Source: Bacteroidota bacterium
Lineage (GTDB): Bacteria > Bacteroidota > Bacteroidia > AKYH767-A > 2013-40CM-41-45
Direction of reading: 5' to 3'
DNA: 64,000 bases
Assembly (NCBI GenBank): GCA_016708785.1
Contig: JADJFC010000003.1
Coordinates: 310,001 to 374,000, forward strand
Part shown: in pieces, positions 17,905 to 27,216 of the stretch
How the letters are laid out: every line of letters begins with the position of its first letter
Numbering within the stretch: position 1 is the first letter of the stretch
The notes under the pieces: model-generated
The model's database searches: none
Told to the model about the DNA's origin: nothing
The model's input: only the letters and a program-made list of their open reading frames with translations
Program-made: the position numbers and the translations under genes

Positions 17905-18144
17905 ATGAACAAACGTCGCCGCTTCTTTATCATCTTTGCTTCCGTTGGTGTTGGAAGTTTGATCTCACTTTATCTCATTCAAAAACGAATGGGGACTCTG
18001 AGTAAACAAGAATATATTAATCTCGGATTTAATTTCTTTTTTTCTGCGGCTATGGTTGTTGGCATTTCAATCTTATTGCAACGGATGAATAATAAGTACG
18101 ATAGGGAGCAGAAGGAGAAAGAAAACGAAGAAATGAAGAAATGA
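17905..18144 (+). CDS. Small two-helix membrane protein of unknown function
   Basis: 79 residues: a basic start (MNKRRR), one hydrophobic segment (FFIIFASVGVGSLISLYLI), a loop, a second (FNFFFSAAMVVGISILL) and a charged tail rich in Lys/Glu. The tail and stop lie in a GAAGAAAT tandem array, so tail length may vary between strains. It follows the LuxE-like gene by 36 bases, probably same transcript. I recognise no family. Confidence 0.6.
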   Translation: MNKRRRFFIIFASVGVGSLISLYLIQKRMGTLSKQEYINLGFNFFFSAAMVVGISILLQRMNNKYDREQKEKENEEMKK

Positions 18145-18174
18145 AGAAATGAAGAAATGAAGAAATGAAGAATT
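18127..18174 (+). repeat. GAAGAAAT tandem array
   Basis: Five perfect 8-base units (18127-18166) and one variant. The first two encode the end of the small membrane protein, with the stop codon inside the array. Confidence 0.85.
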
Positions 18175-18234
18175 GCGGATTCCACTGTGCGCACATCGAA
18201 ATCCAGAATCCGAAATCATTTTATCACACTAAGT

Positions 18235-19698
18235 CTATTCTTTAATGAAGCGCTTGTAGAAGTGATTTTTTTCTGTTTCTATTTTTAGAAAATAGATACC
18301 AGATGCAAATTCATTTAAATTTAGAATTTGTTCTTCATTGCCAGATAAATTTTCTTTTTTTAGAATTTTTCCATTTAAATCAAATATAGTTGCTTGATAA
18401 CTTTCGAAATGATTAAAATGTATCTTGATAAATTCCAGTGCTGGATTTGGATAAAGAACAAATTGTTTTTCTTCCGCATTAGAAATTTCATTTAAAAGTG
18501 AATCACATTGGCTTCCCGCAGCTGCACCTAATAAAAAAAATGGTTGTGTCGAAATTGTAGAAGCATTATAGGTTGGAAGAGAAACGGAATGTTGCATAAA
18601 ATCGCAAGCAATGCCGGAACTATCAGGAGAATTAATTACATGCATTGTATTTACACTGCCTGCTGAATTCATATAGATCTTTCCATCTCGAGCAAGCTTG
18701 GAGGAAAAAAAAGTGGTTGCAGCTGGTGAAGTAAACCCATCATAAATATCAATCAAAATTCGTGAGTTTACTAAACTTGTATCCCAAGTATCAACTTGAT
18801 AAAGATATGTACAGTAACTAAGATATAGGAAACGTGAGTTAGGTGAAAAAGAAACACCTTCACAACCTTGCCATGCCGGAAATGCAGACTGTGGTATATT
18901 GCGAATATTGGAAAATGTACCTGTGCACCTATCAAAATCAAAACAATTCAGTCCTTCATCTACTGCAAACCTTGCGAACTTTGACCCGTCAGGTGAGAAT
19001 GTGCTTTGGCCGGCTCCATCAGTATTTAAAATGGTAAAGCCTAAATGTTGTACCGTATAGCTTAACCCAAATGGTGTCGACAAAATAATATAATATAGAT
19101 CTGAGTTTGCTTTAGGAACAGTTATCCACCAATCTCTACCATTTGCATGACGACATGCTGTGATTTGTCCGTAATCAAGAGTGTCATAAAATAGAGGCTG
19201 ACGTTTCAATATAACTGCTCCTCTACCGCTATCAAGCGCCATGTCAATTACGGTGTAAAAAAGTTTATTGGGTTTTACAATTGGAGCACATAATTCTTCA
19301 TGAAATAAATAATATTTTTTTGAAGTTTCATCAAAAGGAACAATTAGGGCCCCCTGAACTATGGGAAGCCCTAATTGCCTGAAGCTACTATTGGCGGGAT
19401 CCAAACTCAGACCAGATCCGTTCACCATAGTATCATTTTCACTGTTAGCAATATACCAACCATTCGTATAAAAGAGCAGATTATCCGATAAATCTGTGAT
19501 CGATGCATTGGTAATGTTAAAACTCATTTGGCGTGAGCTAGTGGAAATTAATGGAGATCCAGTTATAAAATTTATATCTGTTCCACCGAAATTCTGTTGA
19601 CAACATTGGTATCCCAACATCCATAAATTATCGTTCCCCTGTGAATGTCCTTCTATCACTAATATAAAAAAGCACAAAATTATTGACCAAGCTTTCAT
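18235..19698 (-). CDS. T9SS type A sorting-domain secreted protein
   Basis: 487 residues. Signal peptide (MKAWSIILCFFILVIEGHSQ), a middle that reads like a beta-propeller of WD40/YVTN type (phrases such as FSPDGSKFARFA and FSPNSRFLYLSY), and a C-terminal T9SS sorting domain of about 75 residues (LYPNPALEFIKIHFN, then DLNGKILKKENLSG, ending KRFIKE). Exported by the Sec path and then by T9SS, where SprA (36506-43723) forms the outer-membrane channel. It lies one base after the 901-codon T9SS frame's neighbour, so the two are one operon. Function unknown. Confidence 0.85.
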   Translation of the reverse strand: MKAWSIILCFFILVIEGHSQGNDNLWMLGYQCCQQNFGGTDINFITGSPLISTSSRQMSFNITNASITDLSDNLLFYTNGWYIANSENDTMVNGSGLSLDPANSSFRQLGLPIVQGALIVPFDETSKKYYLFHEELCAPIVKPNKLFYTVIDMALDSGRGAVILKRQPLFYDTLDYGQITACRHANGRDWWITVPKANSDLYYIILSTPFGLSYTVQHLGFTILNTDGAGQSTFSPDGSKFARFAVDEGLNCFDFDRCTGTFSNIRNIPQSAFPAWQGCEGVSFSPNSRFLYLSYCTYLYQVDTWDTSLVNSRILIDIYDGFTSPAATTFFSSKLARDGKIYMNSAGSVNTMHVINSPDSSGIACDFMQHSVSLPTYNASTISTQPFFLLGAAAGSQCDSLLNEISNAEEKQFVLYPNPALEFIKIHFNHFESYQATIFDLNGKILKKENLSGNEEQILNLNEFASGIYFLKIETEKNHFYKRFIKE

Positions 19699-19699
19699 T

Positions 19700-22378
19700 T
19701 TATTTCATTTTAATAAAAGTTCCTGTTTTTAAAATTCCGCTTGATGTTTTTAATTGCAAATAATACAACCCATCTTGTAGAGAAGAAATGTCAAGTTTGA
19801 TTTGCCCATTTCCATCGACTTTTGTATCTGCTTTTTCAATTTGCGACATGTTGTTTCGTACAACAATCTGAATATTATCAAATTCCGGCATTGTCATTCC
19901 AATATTGATCTCATTTGTAGCGGGATTTGGATACAATGGTAATTCAGAAACAGTAGTAGATTTTTTTATTGTTCTTAATGCGAATTGCCCTCCACATGCT
20001 GCATCATCAAAATCTGATTCAGGGAAATACAATTTATAAATATTTCTAGCAGTGAAGACAGATGAACCGGAAGTTAATGAACATTGTTGTGCAAGATCGT
20101 GCACTAACTGTAATTCTGTCTGAGTTAAATCATAATTTTCATATGTAATTTTAAGAATGAGTTCGGTTACGAATTTTTCATTGCTATAGATTTCCTCATT
20201 AAATATATATGTTGAAAGAGCATCCAATTTATATTGCAAGTTGATCTGGTTTTGGGATGTGATGGAATTAACTAGAGCGATATTACCTTGTATCTCTGAC
20301 TGAATTTGTAATTGAAGATTGGCATTTACTACTAAAATCGAATTTCTATAGGCAACATTTGTAGAATTTAAATATAATTGGATATTTGCTTTTATTTGGG
20401 ATAGTAAATCTTCTACATTTTGTTTTACTAAATTTATTGAAGCTGTTTGATTTTCATTAAAAGATAAATCATACGCACAGGAATTTTCAACTAATAACAT
20501 TGAATACAAATCAGTGTTAATCTTCGCTAAACGAAACGAATCGGTATAATCAGGAATAGAGTCTGGAAATTCAATTGTTTTATTGAGTAGCTCCCGTGCA
20601 CTTGTAGCTTGCATTTTATTACTGAATACTGGAAATAAATTATTTTGAGTTGCTGCTAAAAACTCTTCATATGAATATCTTCTTTCTTCATTGCCATCTC
20701 CAATATGCGCAGGACAATTTGAAAGGCATCCGGTGCTTAATCCGCCTGATGAACCATTAAGCCATAAACTTGGAGGAAAAATTGTTGTAGGGATATATGG
20801 TGCTGAAAATGGATTAACAAAAAACTGATTAGATGGTGCCATTGATGGGTCACACTCTGCTGAAGTAGACGTGCCAGTCCATTCATTACTATGATCACTT
20901 TGTAATCCTATAAAACCACTTGGTCCAATAAGTAATCCTCGGTATTGATTATTCTTCATCTCAGAAGTTACAAATTGTGTATTACCACAATAGCCATCAA
21001 AATTAAATCCAATACTTCCGTTTTTCGCATGGTTACAGATCAATATATTATCAACACTTGATATAAAATAAAATGAGCACTGAGGAGGATTGGAGTTTGT
21101 CCAGTTGTTGAATACGGTGTTACAAGAAAAATAATTATCGTGACCAGCTTTTACTGCTACACCATGTATTATAGCAGGAAGATTTATATCCATTATGTTC
21201 CAACGTGTAACAATGTGACTGACCTTACTATAATATATAGCGTATTTTGATTCCTCTGTTCGTATGTAGTTATCTACTACGCTTTTGTCTGGACCAATGT
21301 CTATAACATCAGACTCTGCTATATAGATACCTATTCCATCTTTAGTTGCATTTGTATTTACATAAATGTTATTATGGTTAATATCATATTCAGAATATTC
21401 ATTAAAATGAAAATCGATACCTACGACGTCATTATATATATCGTTTCGTTGAATTCTAAGAACATTACTGTTTGACTTTCTAATATGAACTCCTGTATTA
21501 ACATTTGTCATATTATTTTCGCTGAAGTCTACATCAACACCCTGAGTATAGATTCCATAACGACAGAAATCAAATGAAGGGCTTGCAAATTGCCCAATTC
21601 CTGTTTCTGTTAAACTAAATGATGATGTACTTCCATAACAATAAATTCCTGTCCCATCAAATACATTTCCATATTTTACATCAGGTAAGATATTATTAAA
21701 AATACTATTTGAAAGATCTAGAGTTGCATTATGGCAATAAATTCCAATATTGATTCCTGCAAAATAATTAAGGTTAATGCCACCATCTATTACTAGTGCA
21801 CAATCATTCAGATATAATCCGACATAGGTTTTATCACCTGCAATAAAAGGTGAAGACCAGGGAGTATTCAATGTGCCTAAACACTGGAAGTCTACGTCAA
21901 TCAAACTAAATAAAGGAAATGTATTTGTCGAGCTATTGGGTTTGACATAAATTCCTACAAGATCCATATTGAAGATAGTGGAATTAACATCTACAGATGC
22001 CTGATCATGAACAAATAATCCATAGTCTGCATCAGCTATTTCAGATTTATCAGAGTAAAAAATAGAATTGCTTTGAAGTTCTATGCCATGCCACATTTGT
22101 GAACACCCAGGATCTAATGATAAAGTTGAATTTGTGATTGTTAATGTACCTCCAGGCTGTACTTCAATCTTACGTCCAGCAGTAAATCGAACTAATGCAC
22201 TGGGTATATCCAACCATGCACCACTAGGAACAATAAAGGAATTTTGATATGTACCACTAGTGAGAGTTGTAACTCCTGTTGGCAATGTTACATCAGCAAT
22301 ACTACTGCATGCGGAAAATGTCTTTTTTGAATAAATAATCAAAAAAAGAAGGATTAGAATTTTGACTTTGTTTTTCAT
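19700..22378 (-). CDS. T9SS type A sorting-domain protein with right-handed beta-helix
   Basis: 892 residues from ATG 22378 (a nine-codon longer frame begins at 22405). Signal peptide MKNKVKILILLFLIIYS, then a long parallel beta-helix (about residues 40-480) of short Asn/Asp/Ile-rich turns such as GIYCHNATLDLSNSIFNN and NTGVHIRKSNSN, as in pectate-lyase-like or NosD-like proteins. A helical region of about 200 residues follows, then a C-terminal sorting domain (LPLYPNPATNEINIG to GTFIKMK). Probably a large secreted surface protein. Upstream of the other T9SS gene, one base apart. No catalytic residues assigned. Confidence 0.82.
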   Translation of the reverse strand: MKNKVKILILLFLIIYSKKTFSACSSIADVTLPTGVTTLTSGTYQNSFIVPSGAWLDIPSALVRFTAGRKIEVQPGGTLTITNSTLSLDPGCSQMWHGIELQSNSIFYSDKSEIADADYGLFVHDQASVDVNSTIFNMDLVGIYVKPNSSTNTFPLFSLIDVDFQCLGTLNTPWSSPFIAGDKTYVGLYLNDCALVIDGGINLNYFAGINIGIYCHNATLDLSNSIFNNILPDVKYGNVFDGTGIYCYGSTSSFSLTETGIGQFASPSFDFCRYGIYTQGVDVDFSENNMTNVNTGVHIRKSNSNVLRIQRNDIYNDVVGIDFHFNEYSEYDINHNNIYVNTNATKDGIGIYIAESDVIDIGPDKSVVDNYIRTEESKYAIYYSKVSHIVTRWNIMDINLPAIIHGVAVKAGHDNYFSCNTVFNNWTNSNPPQCSFYFISSVDNILICNHAKNGSIGFNFDGYCGNTQFVTSEMKNNQYRGLLIGPSGFIGLQSDHSNEWTGTSTSAECDPSMAPSNQFFVNPFSAPYIPTTIFPPSLWLNGSSGGLSTGCLSNCPAHIGDGNEERRYSYEEFLAATQNNLFPVFSNKMQATSARELLNKTIEFPDSIPDYTDSFRLAKINTDLYSMLLVENSCAYDLSFNENQTASINLVKQNVEDLLSQIKANIQLYLNSTNVAYRNSILVVNANLQLQIQSEIQGNIALVNSITSQNQINLQYKLDALSTYIFNEEIYSNEKFVTELILKITYENYDLTQTELQLVHDLAQQCSLTSGSSVFTARNIYKLYFPESDFDDAACGGQFALRTIKKSTTVSELPLYPNPATNEINIGMTMPEFDNIQIVVRNNMSQIEKADTKVDGNGQIKLDISSLQDGLYYLQLKTSSGILKTGTFIKMK

Positions 22379-22686
22379 AGTATATATTTTAAAATTGTTT
22401 AACAATCAATAGGAAGATATTCAAAAAGAAATCAAGGAACTAATACTCACAAACCAATAAAAATATTTTATACTAAAGGAATTGCATTAATAATTGTCGA
22501 AAAATTAAACTACTGCTTCGCTCAGTTCCTTAATCAAACATATAGAATTACTTTGATAAATGCAAATTACTAAAACTAAATTATTTCGATATAACTTGAT
22601 TTTCCTTAAAATAAGGAAATATATCCAATTTTCTGAAATTTCTAAGCAATTTGAACATACCTCTATATCGTTTTTTTTTAAATAAA
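22379..22686. other. AT-rich intergenic region
   Basis: About 300 bases between tyrS and the T9SS pair, both minus strand. It should hold the promoter of the T9SS pair. I see one small hairpin (22601-22608 with 22612-22619, TTTCCTTA/TAAGGAAA) but no T-run after it, and no gene. Confidence 0.5.
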
Positions 22687-23973
22687 TTAAACAACCGTAA
22701 CCAAATAGTAATTCTTCTTCCCTTTCTGCGCCAGTAAATATTTTCCTTTCATCAAATGTTCTGCACTTACATTTAATTCCGGATCTTCTATTTTTGTTTT
22801 GTTGATGAGCACTCCGCCACCTTGAAGCATTTTTCTAGCTTCGCCGCGTGATGGGAAAATTTGAGTTTTGTCGGAGAAGAATTCGATCACGTTTATGCCA
22901 CTGTTCATTTCTTCTTTCGAAATTTTTACTTGTGGTACTCCTTCAAATACGGACAGCAGATCGTTCTCTGATAAATTCAATAATGATTCTGCAGTTCCTT
23001 TTCCAAATAAAATTTCCGATGCTTCTACTGCTGCATTGAAATCGTTTTCAGAGTGAACTCTGATCGTGATTTCTTTGGCCAGTTCCTTTTGAAGTAAACG
23101 CAGATGCGGAGCTTTTAAATGTTCTGCTTCCAGCGCTTCAATTTCTTCACGACCTTTCAGTGAGAAAATGCGAATGAATGTACTGCAATCTTCGTCGGAA
23201 GTGTTCAGCCAAAACTGGTAGAATTTATATGGCGAAGTTCGCTTCGGGTCTAACCACACATTACCACCTTCTGTTTTTCCGAATTTTGTTCCGTCTGCTT
23301 TCTTGATCAACGGTGTAGTCAAAGCAAATGCTTCGCCAGCATCTTTACGTCGGATCAATTCTGTTCCGGTAACGATGTTTCCCCACTGATCGGAACCACC
23401 CATTTGAATTTTAATTCCATGATTCTTCCATAAGTAGTAGAAGTCATACCCTTGAACTAGCTGGTATGAAAATTCAGTAAACGACATCCCTGTTTCCATT
23501 CTGTTCTTCACAGAATCTTTTCCCATCATGTAATTGATGGAAATATGTTTTCCGACATCGCGGATAAATTCCAAAAAGGAAAAATTCTTGAACCAATCGT
23601 AATTGTTTACGATCTCTGCCGAATTTTCACCGCAATTAAAATTGAGGAATTTCTCTAATTGTTTTTTCTGGCTATTCAGATTATGTTGAAGTGTTTCTTC
23701 ATTTAATAAATTCCGTTCCGCTGATTTCCCCGACGGATCACCAACCATTCCTGTCGCGCCACCTACCAATGCAATCGGTTTATGGCCTGCATTCTGAAAA
23801 TGAAGCAAGGTCATGATCTGAACCAAATTGCCCACACCTAATGAATCTGCCGTTGGATCAAAGCCAATATACCCCGTAACCATTTCAGAATTAAGCAATT
23901 CCTCGGTTCCAGGCATCATGTCGTGCAACATTCCTCTCCAGCGTAATTCTTCGATAAAGTTCTTCATTTTCAT
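22687..23973 (-). CDS. tyrS: Tyrosyl-tRNA synthetase
   Basis: 428 residues, charges tRNA-Tyr. Class I layout: GFDPTADSL at 38-45, a Rossmann fold with LVGGATGMVGDPSGKS, the Tyr-site YQLVQGYDFYYLW and GGSDQWGN, the KMSKS-type loop as KFGKT, and a C-terminal S4-like RNA-binding domain (SRGEARKMLQGGGVLIN). Oddity: the HIGH signature reads GVGN (residues 46-49), so both histidines are missing. A second ATG two codons in (23967) is equally plausible as start. Stands alone. Confidence 0.93.
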   Translation of the reverse strand: MKMKNFIEELRWRGMLHDMMPGTEELLNSEMVTGYIGFDPTADSLGVGNLVQIMTLLHFQNAGHKPIALVGGATGMVGDPSGKSAERNLLNEETLQHNLNSQKKQLEKFLNFNCGENSAEIVNNYDWFKNFSFLEFIRDVGKHISINYMMGKDSVKNRMETGMSFTEFSYQLVQGYDFYYLWKNHGIKIQMGGSDQWGNIVTGTELIRRKDAGEAFALTTPLIKKADGTKFGKTEGGNVWLDPKRTSPYKFYQFWLNTSDEDCSTFIRIFSLKGREEIEALEAEHLKAPHLRLLQKELAKEITIRVHSENDFNAAVEASEILFGKGTAESLLNLSENDLLSVFEGVPQVKISKEEMNSGINVIEFFSDKTQIFPSRGEARKMLQGGGVLINKTKIEDPELNVSAEHLMKGKYLLAQKGKKNYYLVTVV

Positions 23974-24140
23974 GGAGCTAAGATAAATTTCGTAGAGGAC
24001 TTGACAAACTTAAATTTTGTTTAATCTTTAAAGTTTAGCGTTGCCCTCCGGCATGCCTTACCTTTTACCCACCACTGTCCGATAAAATTATTTTCATTTG
24101 AAAGTAATTTCTTGAATTCAAGCTGATGCTTTCAATTTTT

Positions 24141-24176
24141 CTTTTTTTGTTTGGCCAAAAAAAGAAACAAAAAAAG
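24141..24176. repeat. Palindrome CTTTTTTTGTTT / AAACAAAAAAAG
   Basis: Perfect 12-base arms (24141-24152 and 24165-24176) around GGCCAAAAAAAG. It is flanked by AT-rich sequence, directly before the larger palindrome. Confidence 0.7.
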
Positions 24177-24180
24177 GCCA

Positions 24181-24262
24181 CCACGCGCACCAAATCATTT
24201 GAATCTTCGATTATTGGATACATCCTTGATTAGCCTTTCAAATGATTTCGCGCAGCGCGTGG
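24181..24262. repeat. Interrupted palindrome CCACGCGC...GCGCGTGG
   Basis: Outer arms CCACGCGC (24181-24188) and GCGCGTGG (24255-24262) plus inner arms AAATCATTTGAA (24192-24203) and TTCAAATGATTT (24237-24248) are perfect inverse complements; a 33-base loop lies between. Confidence 0.75.
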
Positions 24263-24450
24263 ACTCCCCGCACAACCAATGCTTTTTCTTTGATTAAAAA
24301 AGATGTATGTCAACTAATAGTGGGGGCTTGCTTTAAATTTGTACTGCGAACAGTTGATTTAAGGTATACTTCTCAACTAAAACTATTGAATTTGATTTTT
24401 ATCGGACACTAATGCCTTTAACCTAAATCAGAATTGCTTATCTTTCGACT

Positions 24451-25437
24451 ATGATTCTAATTACCGGCTCCACCGGAATGATCGGCGCCCGTCTTCTCTT
24501 CGATCTTTCAAAAAACGAAAGAGTAAAAGCATTGCGCAGAGCTACCAGTTCTATGGATGTGGTGAACAGGATTTTTTCTGCTGATCTCGATCGTTTGAAA
24601 AACGTTGATTGGGTGATTGGCGATGTAAACGATATTTATTCGCTTGAAGATGCTTTTGAAAATGTAGATGTGGTTTATCATTCTGCTGCTTTTATTTCTT
24701 TTCGGCCTTCTGATAGAGAAGCTATGATGAAGATCAATGTTGAAGGAGCTGCTAACATGGTGAACATTGCTCTGGATAAAAAAGTAAAACGATTTTGTCA
24801 TATCAGTTCAGTCGCTGCTTTGGGAAGAATTGCAGGTAGTGAAGTTGTAGATGAAAACTCAGTCTGGAAAACATCTTCGGAAAATTCGAATTACGCAATA
24901 AGTAAATATGGTGGCGAAAGAGAAGTGTGGCGCGGAATAGAAGAAGGACTTTCTGCATTCATCATCAATCCGACAATTGTGATCGGTCCCGGCGATTGGT
25001 ATAGTGGTAGTGCGCAGATGTTTTCTTCAGTTGCAAAAGGATTGAAATTTTATACAACAGGAAGTACAGGATTTGTTGACTATCGCGATGTTTCTAAATG
25101 CGCAATTGAATTGATGAATAAAGGCGTAGCCGGAAAAAGATTTATTGTTAATGCAGATAATCTATCTTATCGATTCGTATTTGATGCAATTGCAGAGCAG
25201 TTGAAAAGACCGAAGGCAACAATCCGGGTAACACCATTTCTCGCAGAAATCGGCTGGAGATTGGAATCACTTCGCAGCTTCATTATGCGGGACAAAACAA
25301 TGATAACAAAAGAAACTGCCCGTAACGGAAATATGAATTGGAAATACAAAAACGATAGAGTGAAAAAGGAGATTGGGGTGGAGTTTATTCCGATTGAAGA
25401 AGCAGTGAAGCATACTGCTGCACTATACGTAAAGTAA
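24451..25437 (+). CDS. NAD-dependent epimerase/dehydratase family protein
   Basis: 328 residues, extended short-chain dehydrogenase fold. The N-terminal nucleotide motif is TGSTGMIGARLL (residues 5-16); DVVYHSAAFISF near residue 74 and the catalytic Tyr-XXX-Lys in NYAISKYGGE near 150 are present. NPTIVIGPGDW near 175 is typical of the dihydroflavonol-reductase-like or NDP-sugar epimerase groups. The substrate is not evident. The gene stands alone between a palindromic region and a convergent hairpin. Confidence 0.82.
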   Translation: MILITGSTGMIGARLLFDLSKNERVKALRRATSSMDVVNRIFSADLDRLKNVDWVIGDVNDIYSLEDAFENVDVVYHSAAFISFRPSDREAMMKINVEGAANMVNIALDKKVKRFCHISSVAALGRIAGSEVVDENSVWKTSSENSNYAISKYGGEREVWRGIEEGLSAFIINPTIVIGPGDWYSGSAQMFSSVAKGLKFYTTGSTGFVDYRDVSKCAIELMNKGVAGKRFIVNADNLSYRFVFDAIAEQLKRPKATIRVTPFLAEIGWRLESLRSFIMRDKTMITKETARNGNMNWKYKNDRVKKEIGVEFIPIEEAVKHTAALYVK

Positions 25438-25454
25438 TTTAGGATTTCAGAATT

Positions 25455-25518
25455 CTATGTTTTATATGTGCATATGTGGTAAAATAAATTGAACCACATA
25501 GGCACATAGAAAACATAG
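25455..25518. repeat. Hairpin of CATATGTGG / CCACATAG words, convergent intergenic
   Basis: Left arm 25455-25480 and right arm 25493-25518 are nearly perfect inverse complements (CTATGTTT...ATGTGGT with ACCACATA...AAACATAG). It lies between convergent genes and may act as a two-way terminator, though it has no clear T-run. Confidence 0.65.
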
Positions 25519-25531
25519 TGAGATGGTAGAT

Positions 25532-25876
25532 CTACTTAGCTTCACTCTCGGCTTGCAATCTGCTCAATTCCGTGATCACAGAATCATAAACTTCTTCAAG
25601 TAAAGCAGGATTGTCTGTATAAAATTTTAAGCTTTCTAAAAACTTTTCACGGGTGACTTTATGGTCTTTTAAAACGTAATTCACGTATTCTTTTGCTGAG
25701 TATTTTGATGAGTCGGAAATGCTTTCTGTTGTGGCAGCTGATTGTGCCAGATGAATATCTCTTAGAATGATTTGCATATCCTTCATTTGAATCATTTCTT
25801 CAGGAACAGCTACCTTCTTTTTGCTGCATGCAAGAAGTGTAGTGAAAAGAAAGATTAGGGCAAGAAGTTTTTTCAT
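25532..25876 (-). CDS. DUF4296-type small lipoprotein
   Basis: 114 residues. Lipoprotein signal ending LLACSKKK (Cys17). The rest is mostly helical with MIQMKDMQIILRDIHLAQSAA, typical of DUF4296 members, which are found only in Bacteroidota. It overlaps the pyrC stop by one base, so it is coupled to the pyrC-GT2 operon. Function unknown. Confidence 0.8.
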   Translation of the reverse strand: MKKLLALIFLFTTLLACSKKKVAVPEEMIQMKDMQIILRDIHLAQSAATTESISDSSKYSAKEYVNYVLKDHKVTREKFLESLKFYTDNPALLEEVYDSVITELSRLQAESEAK

Positions 25877-27216
25877 TAATTCAGTCCTGTGAAAGCTAAG
25901 CGTTGTCCTTTTATTGATTCTTCGAAATTATTGTTGTCAAAAACTAAATTCCCGTTTACAAATGTTTTCTCAATTGTTGAACGGAATGTGTAATTTTCAA
26001 ACGGACTCCATTTGCATTTGTAAAGTAGGTTTGATTCTGTTACCTGAAACCCTTTATTTGGATTGATCAGAACAAGATCTGCATAATATCCTTCGCGGAT
26101 ATATCCACGATCAGGAATGCCGAAACATTCCGACAATGCATGAGAAGTTTTTTCAGCGATTTTTTCTATCGTTATTTTTCCGTCGTGATAATGTTCCATG
26201 AGCGATAACAAAGCATGCTGTACTAATGGTCCACCGGAGGGTGCATTAAAATATGTTTTTGATTTTTCTTCTAATGTATGCGGAGCATGATCGGTCGCAA
26301 TGACGTCAATTTTATTTTCTAATACACCTTTTAAAATCGCTGCTTTATCTTCAGCAGACTTAACAGCAGGATTCCACTTGATCTTTGTCCCCAATTTTTC
26401 GTAATCAGAGTCGTCGAAGAATAAATGATGAACACATGCTTCAGCGGTGATCCTTTTTTTGCCCAAAGGAATTGAATTGTCGAATAGTTCTAATTCTTTT
26501 GCCGTACTGATATGCAATACGTGTAAGCGACTACCTTTTGATTTGGCGAGAGCAACAGCAAAAGAAGACGAGAGATAACATGCTTCTACACTTCTGATCT
26601 GTGGATGCATCCACATCGGTACATTTTCTCCGAATTGATTGCGTGCTTTCTCCAGATTATTCAGTATTGTTTTTTCGTCTTCGCAGTGAGTGGCAATCAA
26701 CAATTCTGAATTACCAAAGATTCGTTCGAGAGTGGATGGTTGATCGACTAGCATATTTCCTGTCGATGAACCCATAAAGATTTTTATTCCGCAAACTGTT
26801 TTTTTATTGGTACGCATCACTTCATCGTAATTGTCATTTGAAACTCCCATGAAGAAGGAATAATTCGCCAATGACTTCGTTGATGCCAGATCGTATTTGT
26901 CTTGCAGTAAAGATTGCGTTAAAGTATTTGGAACCGTATTGGGCATTTCCATGAAAGAGGTAATTCCACCTGCGACAGCTGCTTTTGATTCCGTGTAAAT
27001 GTCGCCTTTATGTGTAAGTCCGGGTTCGCGAAAATGAACCTGATCATCTATCATGCCCGGCAGAAGAAAATTATTTTCTGCATTGATCACTTCTGCATTC
27101 GGTGAAGATATTTCCGAAGCGATCTTTTCTATGCGACCGTTTTTCAATAGAACGTCTGCGGAAATGATTTTTCCTTCGTTGACGATCCTTGCATTTTTTA
27201 TAATATACGATTTCAC
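25876..27216 (-). CDS. pyrC: Dihydroorotase (class I)
   Basis: 446 residues; cyclises carbamoyl-aspartate to dihydroorotate in pyrimidine synthesis. Amidohydrolase features: LLPGMIDDQVHFREPGLTHK (residues 51-70), probable carboxylated Lys145 in CGIKIFMGSSTGNM, later ligands in THCEDE and LHVLHIST, and ATDHAPHT near residue 312. Oddity: the first metal His of the usual H-X-H is Gln59 here (QVH). Overlaps the upstream glycosyltransferase gene by 4 bases and DUF4296 by one base. The Gln59 variant raises the chance of altered metal use, but the rest argues for true dihydroorotase. Confidence 0.88.
   Translation of the reverse strand: MKSYIIKNARIVNEGKIISADVLLKNGRIEKIASEISSPNAEVINAENNFLLPGMIDDQVHFREPGLTHKGDIYTESKAAVAGGITSFMEMPNTVPNTLTQSLLQDKYDLASTKSLANYSFFMGVSNDNYDEVMRTNKKTVCGIKIFMGSSTGNMLVDQPSTLERIFGNSELLIATHCEDEKTILNNLEKARNQFGENVPMWMHPQIRSVEACYLSSSFAVALAKSKGSRLHVLHISTAKELELFDNSIPLGKKRITAEACVHHLFFDDSDYEKLGTKIKWNPAVKSAEDKAAILKGVLENKIDVIATDHAPHTLEEKSKTYFNAPSGGPLVQHALLSLMEHYHDGKITIEKIAEKTSHALSECFGIPDRGYIREGYYADLVLINPNKGFQVTESNLLYKCKWSPFENYTFRSTIEKTFVNGNLVFDNNNFEESIKGQRLAFTGLN

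Larger units (their letters stand above)
23974..24450. other. Gene-free intergenic region with two palindromes
   Basis: Almost 480 bases between the divergent tyrS and epimerase genes. It holds the hairpins at 24141-24176 and 24181-24262, and a TATCTTTC sequence just before the epimerase ATG that is one base from the -7 consensus. No gene seen. Confidence 0.6.

Noticed and set aside
22379..22686. tRNA or small RNA gene in the AT-rich spacer
   Set aside because: No cloverleaf signature or stable fold beyond an 8-pair hairpin could be seen. No tRNA was found anywhere in the window by eye.
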